64,000 nt of DNA from JAKAGZ01 sp963783855 (GTDB lineage Bacteria; Bacteroidota; Ignavibacteria; Ignavibacteriales; Ignavibacteriaceae). This document shows positions 53,924-62,916 of the stretch, piece after piece. The stretch covers positions 558,001 through 622,000 of the forward strand of contig CAWAPE010000014.1 in assembly GCA_963783855.1 (NCBI GenBank), in the 5' to 3' direction. A program made the position numbers and the translations under genes. Each line of letters starts with the position of its first letter. Positions within the stretch are counted from its first letter, which is position 1. The notes beneath the pieces were generated by a model that searched no databases, was not told the origin of the DNA, and saw only the letters and a list, made by a program, of their open reading frames with translations.

Positions 53924-55099
53924 TTACTTTCCCTTAAGAGCATCAGTTGGTTTTAGTTTCGTAATTCTTCGTGTGGGCAAAAAACTAATAATGATCACAG
54001 AGATAAATAGTATCAGTCCGGTTACAACATAAAGTCTGAGTCCGTATTTAGGATACAGGGTCAGGCCGAGTGCAAATTGTGACTGTAGTATCATCTGCGG
54101 CAAAACAATACCTTTTTTTGCCAGGAAGTAAAGAATTGGAATACCATAGAGAGAGCCGACAATAAAAGCTATTATGCCGGTCAGGAATCCCTCAATGGAA
54201 AATAAAATAATTACACTCCATTTTGTCATTCCAAGAGCCATAAGGGTTCCCATTTCCTTACGTCGTTTGAAGATCGAAAGAACCTGGGTATCGAATACTG
54301 CAAGGAGAGCAATTCCAATAAGAATGAAATATAGGAAAGTGGAGTATATCTTTTTTCTACTTATATTTTCATTAAGGTCTTTTAGAAGAAAATTTTGATC
54401 TTTAAATATCCAATCCCCGCTATTTGAATGAATATTGGTTTTATCTTTTTCTACAATAATAATAGTTGCCTGCTCCGGTGCCTGCATCATATTTCGAAGC
54501 CTTTCAAGAGGAATCCAAATTTGATCTCTGTCACTTAATGGTGCTGCAATATCAATTACCTTAATTATTTTTATGTCTCCTGCATCAAATGTTCCTTTAA
54601 CATTCCGCCATCTTGCGCTGACATAATCACCTGCCTGCAAACCGGAACTTTTTGCCATCCTGGAACCAATAAACCCGGGTATTGAGTTTGAGTCAATATG
54701 GTTTTTAAGGAATGAAGAGGGTAGGTTTACTGTTATTTGATCCGGATCAATACCTTTTAGCCGGACAGATTGTAACTGATTTCTAGGAAATATTGAAGCG
54801 GATACAATTAATACAGCCGTTGCATTTCCACTTAGGATCTCATTTTTCAAATCAGACGGGACTTCCGAATGTGATATCTCTAAAGAAAATGGGTCAAAAG
54901 GATCATAGCTTGTCTGCCAGAATTGTCCACCTCCAACATTTGAATCAATTTCTGAATCTCTAATTTGCTCTGACATTCCGTCATAAATCCCTTCTGTCAG
55001 TACTATAGAGACAAAGACTAAAGACAGCACTATTGCATTCAGCCAGGTTCTTAACCCGGCATGGGTAATATTTCTAATAGCCAATTTTAACAATAACAT
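53924..55099 (-). CDS. ABC transporter permease, FtsX/MacB/LolC-like
   Basis: The 391-residue permease has the same plan: N-terminal helix (about 17-36), a periplasmic domain, and three C-terminal helices (about 250-370) with FKRRKEMGTLMALGMTKWSV, typical of FtsX-type permeases. It lies between the ATPase and the second permease. The two permeases differ enough to suggest separate roles, as LolC and LolE do. Confidence 0.85.
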   Translation of the reverse strand: MLLLKLAIRNITHAGLRTWLNAIVLSLVFVSIVLTEGIYDGMSEQIRDSEIDSNVGGGQFWQTSYDPFDPFSLEISHSEVPSDLKNEILSGNATAVLIVSASIFPRNQLQSVRLKGIDPDQITVNLPSSFLKNHIDSNSIPGFIGSRMAKSSGLQAGDYVSARWRNVKGTFDAGDIKIIKVIDIAAPLSDRDQIWIPLERLRNMMQAPEQATIIIVEKDKTNIHSNSGDWIFKDQNFLLKDLNENISRKKIYSTFLYFILIGIALLAVFDTQVLSIFKRRKEMGTLMALGMTKWSVIILFSIEGFLTGIIAFIVGSLYGIPILYFLAKKGIVLPQMILQSQFALGLTLYPKYGLRLYVVTGLILFISVIIISFLPTRRITKLKPTDALKGK

Positions 55100-55114
55100 T
55101 TTAGCTTCCGGCGC

Positions 55115-55810
55115 TTAGTTCAAATTTACATCATCTATGACTTTCCCGTCATTTAGGACTACTTTTCTATGCAGATATCTTATTACCTTTTCATCGTGAG
55201 TTGCAAAAATAAATGTCGTTTTCAGTTCCTGATTTAAATTCTCCATAGTTTTAAGAATGTTATGAGAATTTGCTGAATCAAGATTTGCAGTAGGTTCATC
55301 TGCAATTACAATTTTCGGTAATTTTACCATTGCTCTTGCCACAGCAACTCTCTGACTTTCGCCTCCGGATAATTGATTTGGTCTTGAATGTGCTTTATCG
55401 GAAAGCCCAACCCATTCCAGTGCCCGCATTACAGATCTTTCTCTTTCCTTTTTATCTTTATTTAAAAGCAGAAGCGGGAATTCTACATTTTCAAAAACCG
55501 TATAAACCGGTAAAAGATTATAGGTCTGAAAAATAAATCCGATTGATTCATTCCTGAGTTTTGCCGCTTCTTTATGTCTTAATTCATTGATACTTTTTCC
55601 CATTACAAAAGCATCGCCTCCTGTGGCATTATCTAAAGCGCCTATTATATTCAATAAAGTAGTTTTCCCTGAGCCGCTTGGCCCAACAAACCCACAAAAC
55701 TCTCCTTCATTGATGGAAAAAGTGATGTCATTCAGTGCCCTGAAAAATCGCTTACCCATTGCGTAATCTTTGAAAAGGTTATTTACTTCTATTATCCTGG
55801 AATCGGTCAT
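55115..55810 (-). CDS. ABC transporter ATPase, LolD/MacB-like
   Basis: The 231-residue ATPase drives the two adjacent permeases. It has Walker A GPSGSGKTTLL (about 40-50), the LSGGESQRVAVARA signature, Walker B VIADEPTANLD and the switch His in ATHDEKV. It belongs to the MacB/LolD group by its sequence IRALNDITFSI-like opening (KRFFRALNDITFSI). It starts 22 nt after the outer-membrane barrel gene and is in the same operon. Confidence 0.92.
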   Translation of the reverse strand: MTDSRIIEVNNLFKDYAMGKRFFRALNDITFSINEGEFCGFVGPSGSGKTTLLNIIGALDNATGGDAFVMGKSINELRHKEAAKLRNESIGFIFQTYNLLPVYTVFENVEFPLLLLNKDKKERERSVMRALEWVGLSDKAHSRPNQLSGGESQRVAVARAMVKLPKIVIADEPTANLDSANSHNILKTMENLNQELKTTFIFATHDEKVIRYLHRKVVLNDGKVIDDVNLN

Positions 55811-55832
55811 AAAATATTCCTTTTGATCAGGA

Positions 55833-56963
55833 TTAATAATTAAAAACCAGCATCATTTGTAATCCGTAGCCGGATAGCAAAGATGTACCTCCGTTCAAAA
55901 ATAAACTTCCGCCATTTTCCGGATAGTGAAACAGGGCTAAATTTATTATGAAGTTATCGTACGATCTCTGGAATTGAAAATATTGATAGATGTTTTTATT
56001 ATCCCAGTCGTAATATTCTTGTAAGGAAATATTATCAAGCATACCTATTGGATATGAAATCATCGTTGCCGATATCTGCCTGCTTTGATTTGTATTCCAA
56101 AACGAATATGAAGAAGTTATTTGCAAATGTTCCGCCATTATATAAATGCCGTTTGCTACAGGGATTGTATAATCTGCTCCAAGTGTGGTCATTCTGTTCC
56201 ATTTATAAGTCGTTAAACTTGAAATATTTTGCTGCCAGACTGATTCAAACCAGAGTCCAATCCCGAAATCCCAGCGTCCGTCCAATGCATAGCGATTTTC
56301 CCAATAATAATAAAATGAAGCATCAACTCTTCTTGTATGAAATGTAGTCCCAATTTCTCCATCGAAAGCAGGAAATTGGAAACGTCCCCCGACTTCGGGC
56401 GCTCTTTTTTCGGTAGGTAAAAGTTCATAACCTTTGGTATTAGTATTCCCGAAGAGACACCATAACCACAAAAGGGAATTATTTGGGAAACTATATTTGA
56501 AACGCAGGGCGTAAACTCCATCAGTAAGTTTAAGAGGATCCCTGGGATCAATTCTGTCAAACCACATAAGAGGGCGTAATAGTTTAGCGGGTCCAAAGTT
56601 TATCTTCTGAAGGCCAATTTGTAATTCACTCTGTACTGTAGAGTAGCGAAAGATAGCCCTGTAAAGTTTAAACTTTAATTCACTCGTTGTAAAATCAGTT
56701 ATGTAATAGGTGTTTAACAATATTTCTGTATTTAGTACATCATCTTCGTTCAGGTAATAATTATAATTGAATTGCGGAATATATCTCAATCCATAACTTC
56801 CATTCCAGTTTTCATTAATTCTAACTCCTGTGCCCCATGATGAAATTTGACCATTGAAACTTAAACTCTGACTTTTTGAGTCTGAAATAAGAATTATACA
56901 AATAATAGCGAGCATAACAAACCGGCTTACGGGAAATGGAACTCTAGACACTTTTATTTCCAT
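55833..56963 (-). CDS. Outer-membrane beta-barrel protein of the Lol-like operon
   Basis: The product has 376 residues from ATG 56963 (MEIKVSRVPF), with a signal peptide (hydrophobic about 12-28). The rest is a beta-barrel rich in Tyr, Trp and Asn (GLRYIPQFNYNYYLNEDD, RYSTVQSELQIGLQKINFG) ending VFNY, with an aromatic C-terminal residue. It may be the outer-membrane receiver for what the ABC complex releases. Family not recognised. An in-frame TTG 12 nt earlier is less likely. Confidence 0.65.
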   Translation of the reverse strand: MEIKVSRVPFPVSRFVMLAIICIILISDSKSQSLSFNGQISSWGTGVRINENWNGSYGLRYIPQFNYNYYLNEDDVLNTEILLNTYYITDFTTSELKFKLYRAIFRYSTVQSELQIGLQKINFGPAKLLRPLMWFDRIDPRDPLKLTDGVYALRFKYSFPNNSLLWLWCLFGNTNTKGYELLPTEKRAPEVGGRFQFPAFDGEIGTTFHTRRVDASFYYYWENRYALDGRWDFGIGLWFESVWQQNISSLTTYKWNRMTTLGADYTIPVANGIYIMAEHLQITSSYSFWNTNQSRQISATMISYPIGMLDNISLQEYYDWDNKNIYQYFQFQRSYDNFIINLALFHYPENGGSLFLNGGTSLLSGYGLQMMLVFNY

Positions 56964-57017
56964 TTTTACGCTCAATTAATAGGCGGGATCCTTTTATGTA
57001 TTTATTATTTGCAAACA

Positions 57018-57455
57018 TTATGGTTCCTTTGTGAATTCAAGTGTTACCGGTAACATATTCCCACTATCAGGATCTATGATAGTGGCTGTTGTCTGTAAAA
57101 TATTTTCATTTAACCGGCATGGAAACTTGAAAATCCCTTCAGATGATACGAGTGTTAAAACAGAATTAGTAATACTCCAATTTCCGCTATCATTAGTAAT
57201 ATCGCCTCTGTTATTTTGATTCCGATTGTATGTTTTATCACTGTTTATTGTAATCTTCATCGTCAGGTTTTCTTCTTCGGGGGAAAGTTCTTTTTTGCTG
57301 GAAGGATACGATGCGATAATTTTTGTCAGGTTCCAGGTTCCAACTAGTTCTTCTTCGGGTATATCCGGATTAAGAATATATTCTTCGCAGCCCATAAAGG
57401 ATTGGGCGGCAAAAATTATAATAAATAATAGAAGATAAGTTCTGAAGCGAATCAT
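57018..57455 (-). CDS. Lipocalin-like lipoprotein
   Basis: The 145-residue lipoprotein has a signal peptide with lipobox FMGC (Cys near residue 23). The mature part looks like a small lipocalin-like barrel (LVGTWNLTKIIASY, then ITINSDKTYNRNQ and GNWSITNSVLTL), common in Bacteroidetes. It is the first gene of the operon leading into the barrel and ABC genes. It might sense or carry the lipid substrate, but that is inference. Confidence 0.7.
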   Translation of the reverse strand: MIRFRTYLLLFIIIFAAQSFMGCEEYILNPDIPEEELVGTWNLTKIIASYPSSKKELSPEEENLTMKITINSDKTYNRNQNNRGDITNDSGNWSITNSVLTLVSSEGIFKFPCRLNENILQTTATIIDPDSGNMLPVTLEFTKEP

Positions 57456-57686
57456 TTACTCCCCTTTAGATTCGAACATTACTCAATGTTTACTGAAGCA
57501 ATATTAATACATTATAAATTTATGACAATTTATTCTGCATTACAATAACTAATACGGTTAGCAGTAAATGTATCGAAATAATGGAATTACTATATTGTGT
57601 CTTTAAGGGAAATAATGATGGAACTTACAGTTAGGGAGAAAATGAAGTTGTACCAGTACTATCATTCCAGAAATAATTCAGGAGAA
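57456..57686. other. Intergenic stretch upstream of the Lol-like operon
   Basis: About 230 bp between the lipoprotein start and the end of moxR. It should hold the promoter of the six-gene operon on the minus strand and termination of the moxR operon; I see no motif strong enough to name. A 28-residue frame at 57615-57701 has no support as a gene. Confidence 0.4.
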
Positions 57687-58682
57687 TTATTCTTCCATTA
57701 ATTTATTAATTACATCTACTGATGAGATACCCTCAGCTTCAGCATTAAAGTTTGTGATAATTCTGTGTCTTAATACAGGCACCATTGCAGATTTTACATC
57801 ATCGATGTTTGGGGAATATCTACCCTGAACTATTGCACGGGTTTTTGCAGCTAAAATTAAATATTGGGATGCTCTTGGACCTGCACCCCAGCTAATCCAC
57901 TTATTTATGAAATCTGGTGAGTTTTTTTTATTAGGTCTGGTTTTATTAGAGATCTCAACGGCAAATTTAATTACATTTTCCGCTACAGGTACTTTCCTTA
58001 CTAAATCCTGGTAGCTGATAATTTCTTTCGCGCCAATAATTTTATTTAGTTCCGGTTTATACTCGCTTGTGGTAGCTTCAACAATTTTCATCTCTTCTTC
58101 AAAAGAAGGATAATCTAGCCACAAGTTGAACATAAACCTGTCAAGCTGAGCTTCCGGAAGGGGATAGGTACCCTCCTGCTCAATAGGGTTTTGTGTTGCA
58201 AGTACAAAGAAAGGTTCCTCCAGTGTTGTTGTCACACCGGCAGTTGTCACTTTGTGTTCCTGCATAGCTTCCAGCAATGCAGCTTGCGTTTTAGGTGGTG
58301 TCCGGTTTATTTCATCTGCCAAAATTACATTTGCAAAAATTGGTCCGGGTATAAATCTGAAATTTCTTTTTTTAGAAACCGGATCTTCTTCAACCAATTC
58401 GGTTCCGGTTATATCGCCGGGCATTAAATCGGGAGTAAATTGTATTCTACTGAATTTAAGATCCAGTACCTCGGCAAGCGTTTTTATGAGAAGTGTTTTT
58501 GCGAGACCGGGTACGCCAACCAGCAAGCAGTGTCCTCTGGCCAAAAGGGAAATAATCAATTGGTCTATAATCTCATTCTGCCCGATAATTACTTTCGCAA
58601 TTTCGGATTTTATTTTTTTTACAGAAGAATTTAACTGTCCGACTAATTGAACATCATCTTTTAAAATCTCTTCGGGTTTCAA
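57687..58682 (-). CDS. MoxR-family AAA+ ATPase
   Basis: The 331-residue ATPase is a chaperone-like factor of the MoxR/RavA group. It has Walker A GVPGLAKT (about 57-64), Walker B ILADEINR, sensor ATQNPIEQEGTYPLPEAQLDR and an arginine-finger region. The usual neighbours, DUF58 and von Willebrand factor genes, are not in this window. It is the last gene of an operon with three parvulin-type proteins and starts 23 nt after the SurA-like gene. Confidence 0.92.
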   Translation of the reverse strand: MKPEEILKDDVQLVGQLNSSVKKIKSEIAKVIIGQNEIIDQLIISLLARGHCLLVGVPGLAKTLLIKTLAEVLDLKFSRIQFTPDLMPGDITGTELVEEDPVSKKRNFRFIPGPIFANVILADEINRTPPKTQAALLEAMQEHKVTTAGVTTTLEEPFFVLATQNPIEQEGTYPLPEAQLDRFMFNLWLDYPSFEEEMKIVEATTSEYKPELNKIIGAKEIISYQDLVRKVPVAENVIKFAVEISNKTRPNKKNSPDFINKWISWGAGPRASQYLILAAKTRAIVQGRYSPNIDDVKSAMVPVLRHRIITNFNAEAEGISSVDVINKLMEE

Positions 58683-58705
58683 ATTATTTTCCCTGTTTGC
58701 TATAA

Positions 58706-59980
58706 TTAAAGTCTAACTTCCCAATAAATCTTCGTCTTAAGTTCTTTAATCCACTCCTCATATTTTTCCTGCTTTTTATACTGATCAGCAAGTCTCTGCA
58801 ATTCAGTGTAATCAGCATCCAGGCTGGCGGGATGCTGCGCTGTCCTTTTTTCAAGCTCTACTATATGGTAGCCATAGCTTCCATTCCCGTAATCAATTCT
58901 TTTAGGGAAACTAATTTCCCCGGTTTTCATTTTTGTAATAATATCCAGGACTGATTTGTCAAGCTGGTTCAGGTAAAATGTTCCAAGTTCTCCTCCAAAT
59001 GGAGCAGTGTCTTTATCTTCGCTATATTTTTTTGCAAAATCAGAAAAAGTCCCTTTGCCACTTATGATACTGTCTCTTACTGATGTAAGGAACTCAATAG
59101 CTTTAAGATCGGCTTCATCACTCTTTTTTATTTTAATTAGTATGTGCCTTGTGTGAATTGATTCTCCTCTCTTATCCAGTAATTGAATAATATGGAAACC
59201 AACAGGCGTTTCAACTATATCAGAAATTTCACCGGGCTTAAGAGCAAATGCAGCGGCTTCAAATTCCGGGTAAAACACACCTCTCTTTACAAACCCAAGG
59301 TCACCGCCTTCCTTAGCACTACCAGGATCTTCTGAATATTTTTTTGCCATTTCAGAAAAATCAGCTCCTGCTTTAATAGAATCTAATATCGATTGTGCAA
59401 ATGCTTTATATTTTTCTTTAGTCTTTTCTGATGCTACAGGAATTCTTAAAATATGCGCAATTTGAACTTTCTCGGGGATAACACCGAGGCTGTCTTTATA
59501 TTTATCATAAAAATCTTCTACTTCGCGTCTGCTGGCATGTACATCAGCAAATTTTTTCTCTTTTAGTTTTTGGATCATAACATTTTTTCTAACATCATCA
59601 CGAAGTTCACGTTTAATCTTTTCGATGCTCATTCCGTAGATTTGTTCAACTTTTTCTTTTGAGCCATATTGCTGAATAAAAAGATTTACCTGGTAGTCAA
59701 TCCTCTGATTCAGTTCCTCGTCAGAAACTGTGATTGAATCCAGTTCTGCCTGTGCATAAACAAGTTTTTCTTCAATCATAGTGTTGAGAATTTGTTTTTC
59801 AAGTCCGGGCTGGTTTGGATTTAATTTTCTCTGTGCTGCGTAGAGTTGTGTCTGAAAATCCAGTTCACTTTTCAGAATTATTTCATTATCTACAACGGCA
59901 ACTATTTTATCCAGTACTTCCTGTGAGTAGATATTACATGCAAGAAAAAACATTAAGAAAACAAAAAATTTAAATTTCAT
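58706..59980 (-). CDS. SurA-like periplasmic peptidyl-prolyl isomerase
   Basis: SurA-type chaperones escort outer-membrane proteins. The 424-residue protein has a signal peptide (about 1-19), a SurA N-terminal domain (VDNEIILKSELDFQTQLY, then NTMIEEKLVYAQAE) and two parvulin domains, with AHILRIPV and GAGGDLGFVKRG-like motifs (EGGDLGFVKRGVFYPEFE; later FGGELGTFYLNQL). It starts 1 nt after the upstream gene stops, so the operon is tight. Confidence 0.88.
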   Translation of the reverse strand: MKFKFFVFLMFFLACNIYSQEVLDKIVAVVDNEIILKSELDFQTQLYAAQRKLNPNQPGLEKQILNTMIEEKLVYAQAELDSITVSDEELNQRIDYQVNLFIQQYGSKEKVEQIYGMSIEKIKRELRDDVRKNVMIQKLKEKKFADVHASRREVEDFYDKYKDSLGVIPEKVQIAHILRIPVASEKTKEKYKAFAQSILDSIKAGADFSEMAKKYSEDPGSAKEGGDLGFVKRGVFYPEFEAAAFALKPGEISDIVETPVGFHIIQLLDKRGESIHTRHILIKIKKSDEADLKAIEFLTSVRDSIISGKGTFSDFAKKYSEDKDTAPFGGELGTFYLNQLDKSVLDIITKMKTGEISFPKRIDYGNGSYGYHIVELEKRTAQHPASLDADYTELQRLADQYKKQEKYEEWIKELKTKIYWEVRL

Positions 59981-59981
59981 A

Positions 59982-60809
59982 TTATTCCTGATTTTTAACC
60001 TCTATGTCATTATTAGAGTAAAGTTCTTTGATATAGTTTTTTAAAAATTCTTCTTTTTTTTGGGCTTCTAATCTTCTCTTTACAAGCTCTTTTATAAACC
60101 CAAGCGGTGGTACATTTCCTTTTTTAATTTTCTGAACAAGCTGAACAACTGTGTAAATGTCTTTATAGTCACTGAATACTATGCTTATTTCATCCTGGTT
60201 TAATTCTTTTACAATTCTGGTAAGGGAAGTTGGTTCTAATTCATATCCATAATAAAGTCTGTTGCTTGTAATATCTAATATTGATGAATCTCCTTTATAA
60301 ACATTAACCGTTTTATTCCAATTGCTACCCAGTAGAGCTCCTCTGAATTTAATTGCATTATCTTCATTTCTGAAGTCAATTATATTTACTACATAAGCAT
60401 CATAAAATAGCTTGAAATCATTTTTATTTTGGCTATAATATTCTTCAATTTCTGATTCTACCGTAGTAACTTTTTCTTTAGAATAAAGATTATCAAGGTA
60501 CATTGAAACAGCTAATTCTTTTTTTGTATCCGCAAGTATTCTTTCAAAATTTTTATTGTTTGTTATTCCATCTTTTAGTGCTTTTTGATAAAGGAGCTCT
60601 TTATTAACCCAGTTCCTTATAATCTCATTTTTATAAAGATTTTGTTTGCTTGAATCTACAAGGCTATTAAACTCATCGGCTGTCAAATAGTTGTTATTAA
60701 CTCTTGCAATATAATTTTTTTTCGGTGATTCTTTTGAACAGCCACCAATAGTAACTAAAATTGTAAGAAAGACGAAATATTTATTTATTATTTTTATAGA
60801 TCTTTTCAA
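59982..60809 (-). CDS. SurA/PpiC-related lipoprotein, no isomerase domain seen
   Basis: The 275-residue protein has a lipoprotein signal with lipobox IGGC (Cys near residue 24), and then a SurA-like N-terminal chaperone segment (VNNNYLTADEFNSLVDS, ELLYQKALKDGI). No parvulin motif such as GGDLG is visible, so it may be a chaperone only. Its start lies 29 nt inside the upstream gene, which indicates translational coupling. Confidence 0.68.
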   Translation of the reverse strand: MKRSIKIINKYFVFLTILVTIGGCSKESPKKNYIARVNNNYLTADEFNSLVDSSKQNLYKNEIIRNWVNKELLYQKALKDGITNNKNFERILADTKKELAVSMYLDNLYSKEKVTTVESEIEEYYSQNKNDFKLFYDAYVVNIIDFRNEDNAIKFRGALLGSNWNKTVNVYKGDSSILDITSNRLYYGYELEPTSLTRIVKELNQDEISIVFSDYKDIYTVVQLVQKIKKGNVPPLGFIKELVKRRLEAQKKEEFLKNYIKELYSNNDIEVKNQE

Positions 60810-62787
60810 ACTGATCCATATATATTTTAGGTTGATATCTCTTTGTAAGCTCTTTGCGATAAGCTTCTTCGTATTTCTTCATCTGGTACTCCTGGTAATC
60901 AGAAGTAGCCCCTGTTTTTGCTTCCTCAAAAGCTTTAGGGTGGGCCGGATCTTTCAAATCCAGCCTGATTATTGAGTATCCACCAGGGTTTTTGAATATT
61001 TCAGAATATTCCCCTATTTTTTTCATTTTCCAAGCTTTTTGATAAAGTGCGTTTTGGTTTTTATCCCCTAAAATCCAATGGCCTACCCTTTCTTTGAAGC
61101 CCCGTCTTTCAGTATGTTTTACACATAAGGTATCAAAATTTGCTCCTTTACGTAATAATTTTTGATAATGAAGGATTAAAGAATCGCTATGTGTAAATAA
61201 CTCTGTAAAGGATACTCTGTCAGGCCAAATATATTTTATTTGATTTGCATTATAATAATTTCTGAGACCTATGGAATCTATACCCACTTTATCCCAAACC
61301 TCTTTCTGTTGCAATTTAAATATAATGCTTCCTTTTTTATATTCATCCAGCGTTTTGTTGAACTGGGTGTTATTATTGTTGAGATCAGGTAAATTCATAA
61401 GCATAAGATGTTCACCTGCAATTTTTAAAATACCCTGTCTGAAAGATAATTTAGCAATTGATTCCTTTTCCTGCTTTGAAATTGATTGCATTATTTTGAG
61501 GTAATCTCCAACGCTATAATTATTATTGTTCTCAGTAAATAAAAGCTGTTGTTTAATTGAATCCGGTAAAAAAGTGAGGTCTAAGTTGCCTTTTGCCGAA
61601 TCTATAATCGATTGAATCTTATCAACAACCATTTCATTTTCACTGTAATTATATTTAGTTCTAAGTGAATCAAGTATTTTGTTATAAACTTCATTGTATT
61701 GTTTGGCTTTAAAAACTCTCAGTAGTTCGTCTTTATCTTCATTAAAAGAGGGATAGGCCTCAATACCTGTTAATTTAATTATATGGAATCCAAATGGTGA
61801 TTGAATTACACCAGAGAAATCACCTTCCTTTTGCAGATTAAAAGCTGCTTCATCAAATGGTCGTACGGTCCGGTTTCTGCTAAAAAAACCTATATCGCCA
61901 CCGTTAACTGCTGATCCCTTGTCCATCGAAAATTTTTTTGCGAGTTTCGCAAAATCTTCACCAGCCTTCAATTTCTCGTAAACGGAGTCAGCAATTTGCT
62001 TTGCATGCTCCATTTCTTCTTGCCTTTCTTTTGGTGCAGCATTTTTTTCATTAAACTGAGGTCGTATAAGAATATGGCTTACACGAATTTTTGGCTTTCT
62101 ATTTTTTATTTCTGTCACCTTTAAAATATGATAGCCATATTCTGATTTTACAACCTTTGGATAAATTTGACCAATTTTAGTACTATAGATTGCATTTTCT
62201 AAAGATATGGGTAAGTTACCGCCTGTGACATAATAAATATCGCCGCCATGTGATTTGGTGTATTTATCTTGGGAATATTTCGCAGCCATTTTTGAAAAAT
62301 CAGCACCGTTTTTAATGCTGTCGAGAACGGAGTTGGCCAGCTTGAGTGTATTTTCTTCTTCTCCCTTTTTAGGTGTGAACATAATATGACTTACTCTGTA
62401 TTCAACTTTTCTTCGCTCATAGAGTCTTTTAAGATTTGGTTCAATAATGTTTTTTTCGATATAATATTTATTTTTAATCTGGTCTATGTATTCACTTACT
62501 TCCTTCAGAACGTCGGGTGATTTATCATATCCTTTTGAATATCCATCGGCTAATTTCATTCTATAGACGAGGTATAGGTTTAAAAAATCTTTTAGACTCG
62601 AAAGACTGTCTTCATTTGCATTACCTGAACCAGCACCATTTTTTGCGTAAGCTTGTTCAAAATCACCTACTGTAATTTTATGGTTATCAAATTTTGCGAT
62701 TACTGTATTTTCTCTTTTGCTCTGTCCAAAAACGAGAACTGAAATAAATAATGTAAACAGAAGAATTGAAGAAGTTCTGGATAACAT
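60781..62787 (-). CDS. Large multi-domain periplasmic peptidyl-prolyl isomerase
   Basis: The 668-residue protein has a signal peptide (about 1-21), a SurA-like N-terminal domain (VIAKFDNHKITVGDFEQAY), and two clear parvulin domains in tandem. The first has RVSHIMFTPK and HGGDIYYVTGG (about 130-225), the second RVSHILIRPQ and NGGDIGFFSRN (about 230-340). A long helical C-terminal part contains a third, partial isomerase-like region. It heads the operon and probably assists outer-membrane assembly. Confidence 0.85.
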   Translation of the reverse strand: MLSRTSSILLFTLFISVLVFGQSKRENTVIAKFDNHKITVGDFEQAYAKNGAGSGNANEDSLSSLKDFLNLYLVYRMKLADGYSKGYDKSPDVLKEVSEYIDQIKNKYYIEKNIIEPNLKRLYERRKVEYRVSHIMFTPKKGEEENTLKLANSVLDSIKNGADFSKMAAKYSQDKYTKSHGGDIYYVTGGNLPISLENAIYSTKIGQIYPKVVKSEYGYHILKVTEIKNRKPKIRVSHILIRPQFNEKNAAPKERQEEMEHAKQIADSVYEKLKAGEDFAKLAKKFSMDKGSAVNGGDIGFFSRNRTVRPFDEAAFNLQKEGDFSGVIQSPFGFHIIKLTGIEAYPSFNEDKDELLRVFKAKQYNEVYNKILDSLRTKYNYSENEMVVDKIQSIIDSAKGNLDLTFLPDSIKQQLLFTENNNNYSVGDYLKIMQSISKQEKESIAKLSFRQGILKIAGEHLMLMNLPDLNNNNTQFNKTLDEYKKGSIIFKLQQKEVWDKVGIDSIGLRNYYNANQIKYIWPDRVSFTELFTHSDSLILHYQKLLRKGANFDTLCVKHTERRGFKERVGHWILGDKNQNALYQKAWKMKKIGEYSEIFKNPGGYSIIRLDLKDPAHPKAFEEAKTGATSDYQEYQMKKYEEAYRKELTKRYQPKIYMDQFEKIYKNNK

Positions 62788-62916
62788 GTAAATATACTCC
62801 TTTACTGAATGCTGTATAAAAATCGATAATAAACGTTAATTTTAGTAATAGACCCTAATAAAATCAAGGTAATTGAATTACGATCAACCGGACTATCCGG
62901 AAATAATTATATGTTT

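Noticed and set aside
57615..57701. Small plus-strand frame of 28 residues
   Set aside because: It runs antisense into the end of moxR, has no ribosome-binding site and no recognisable product.
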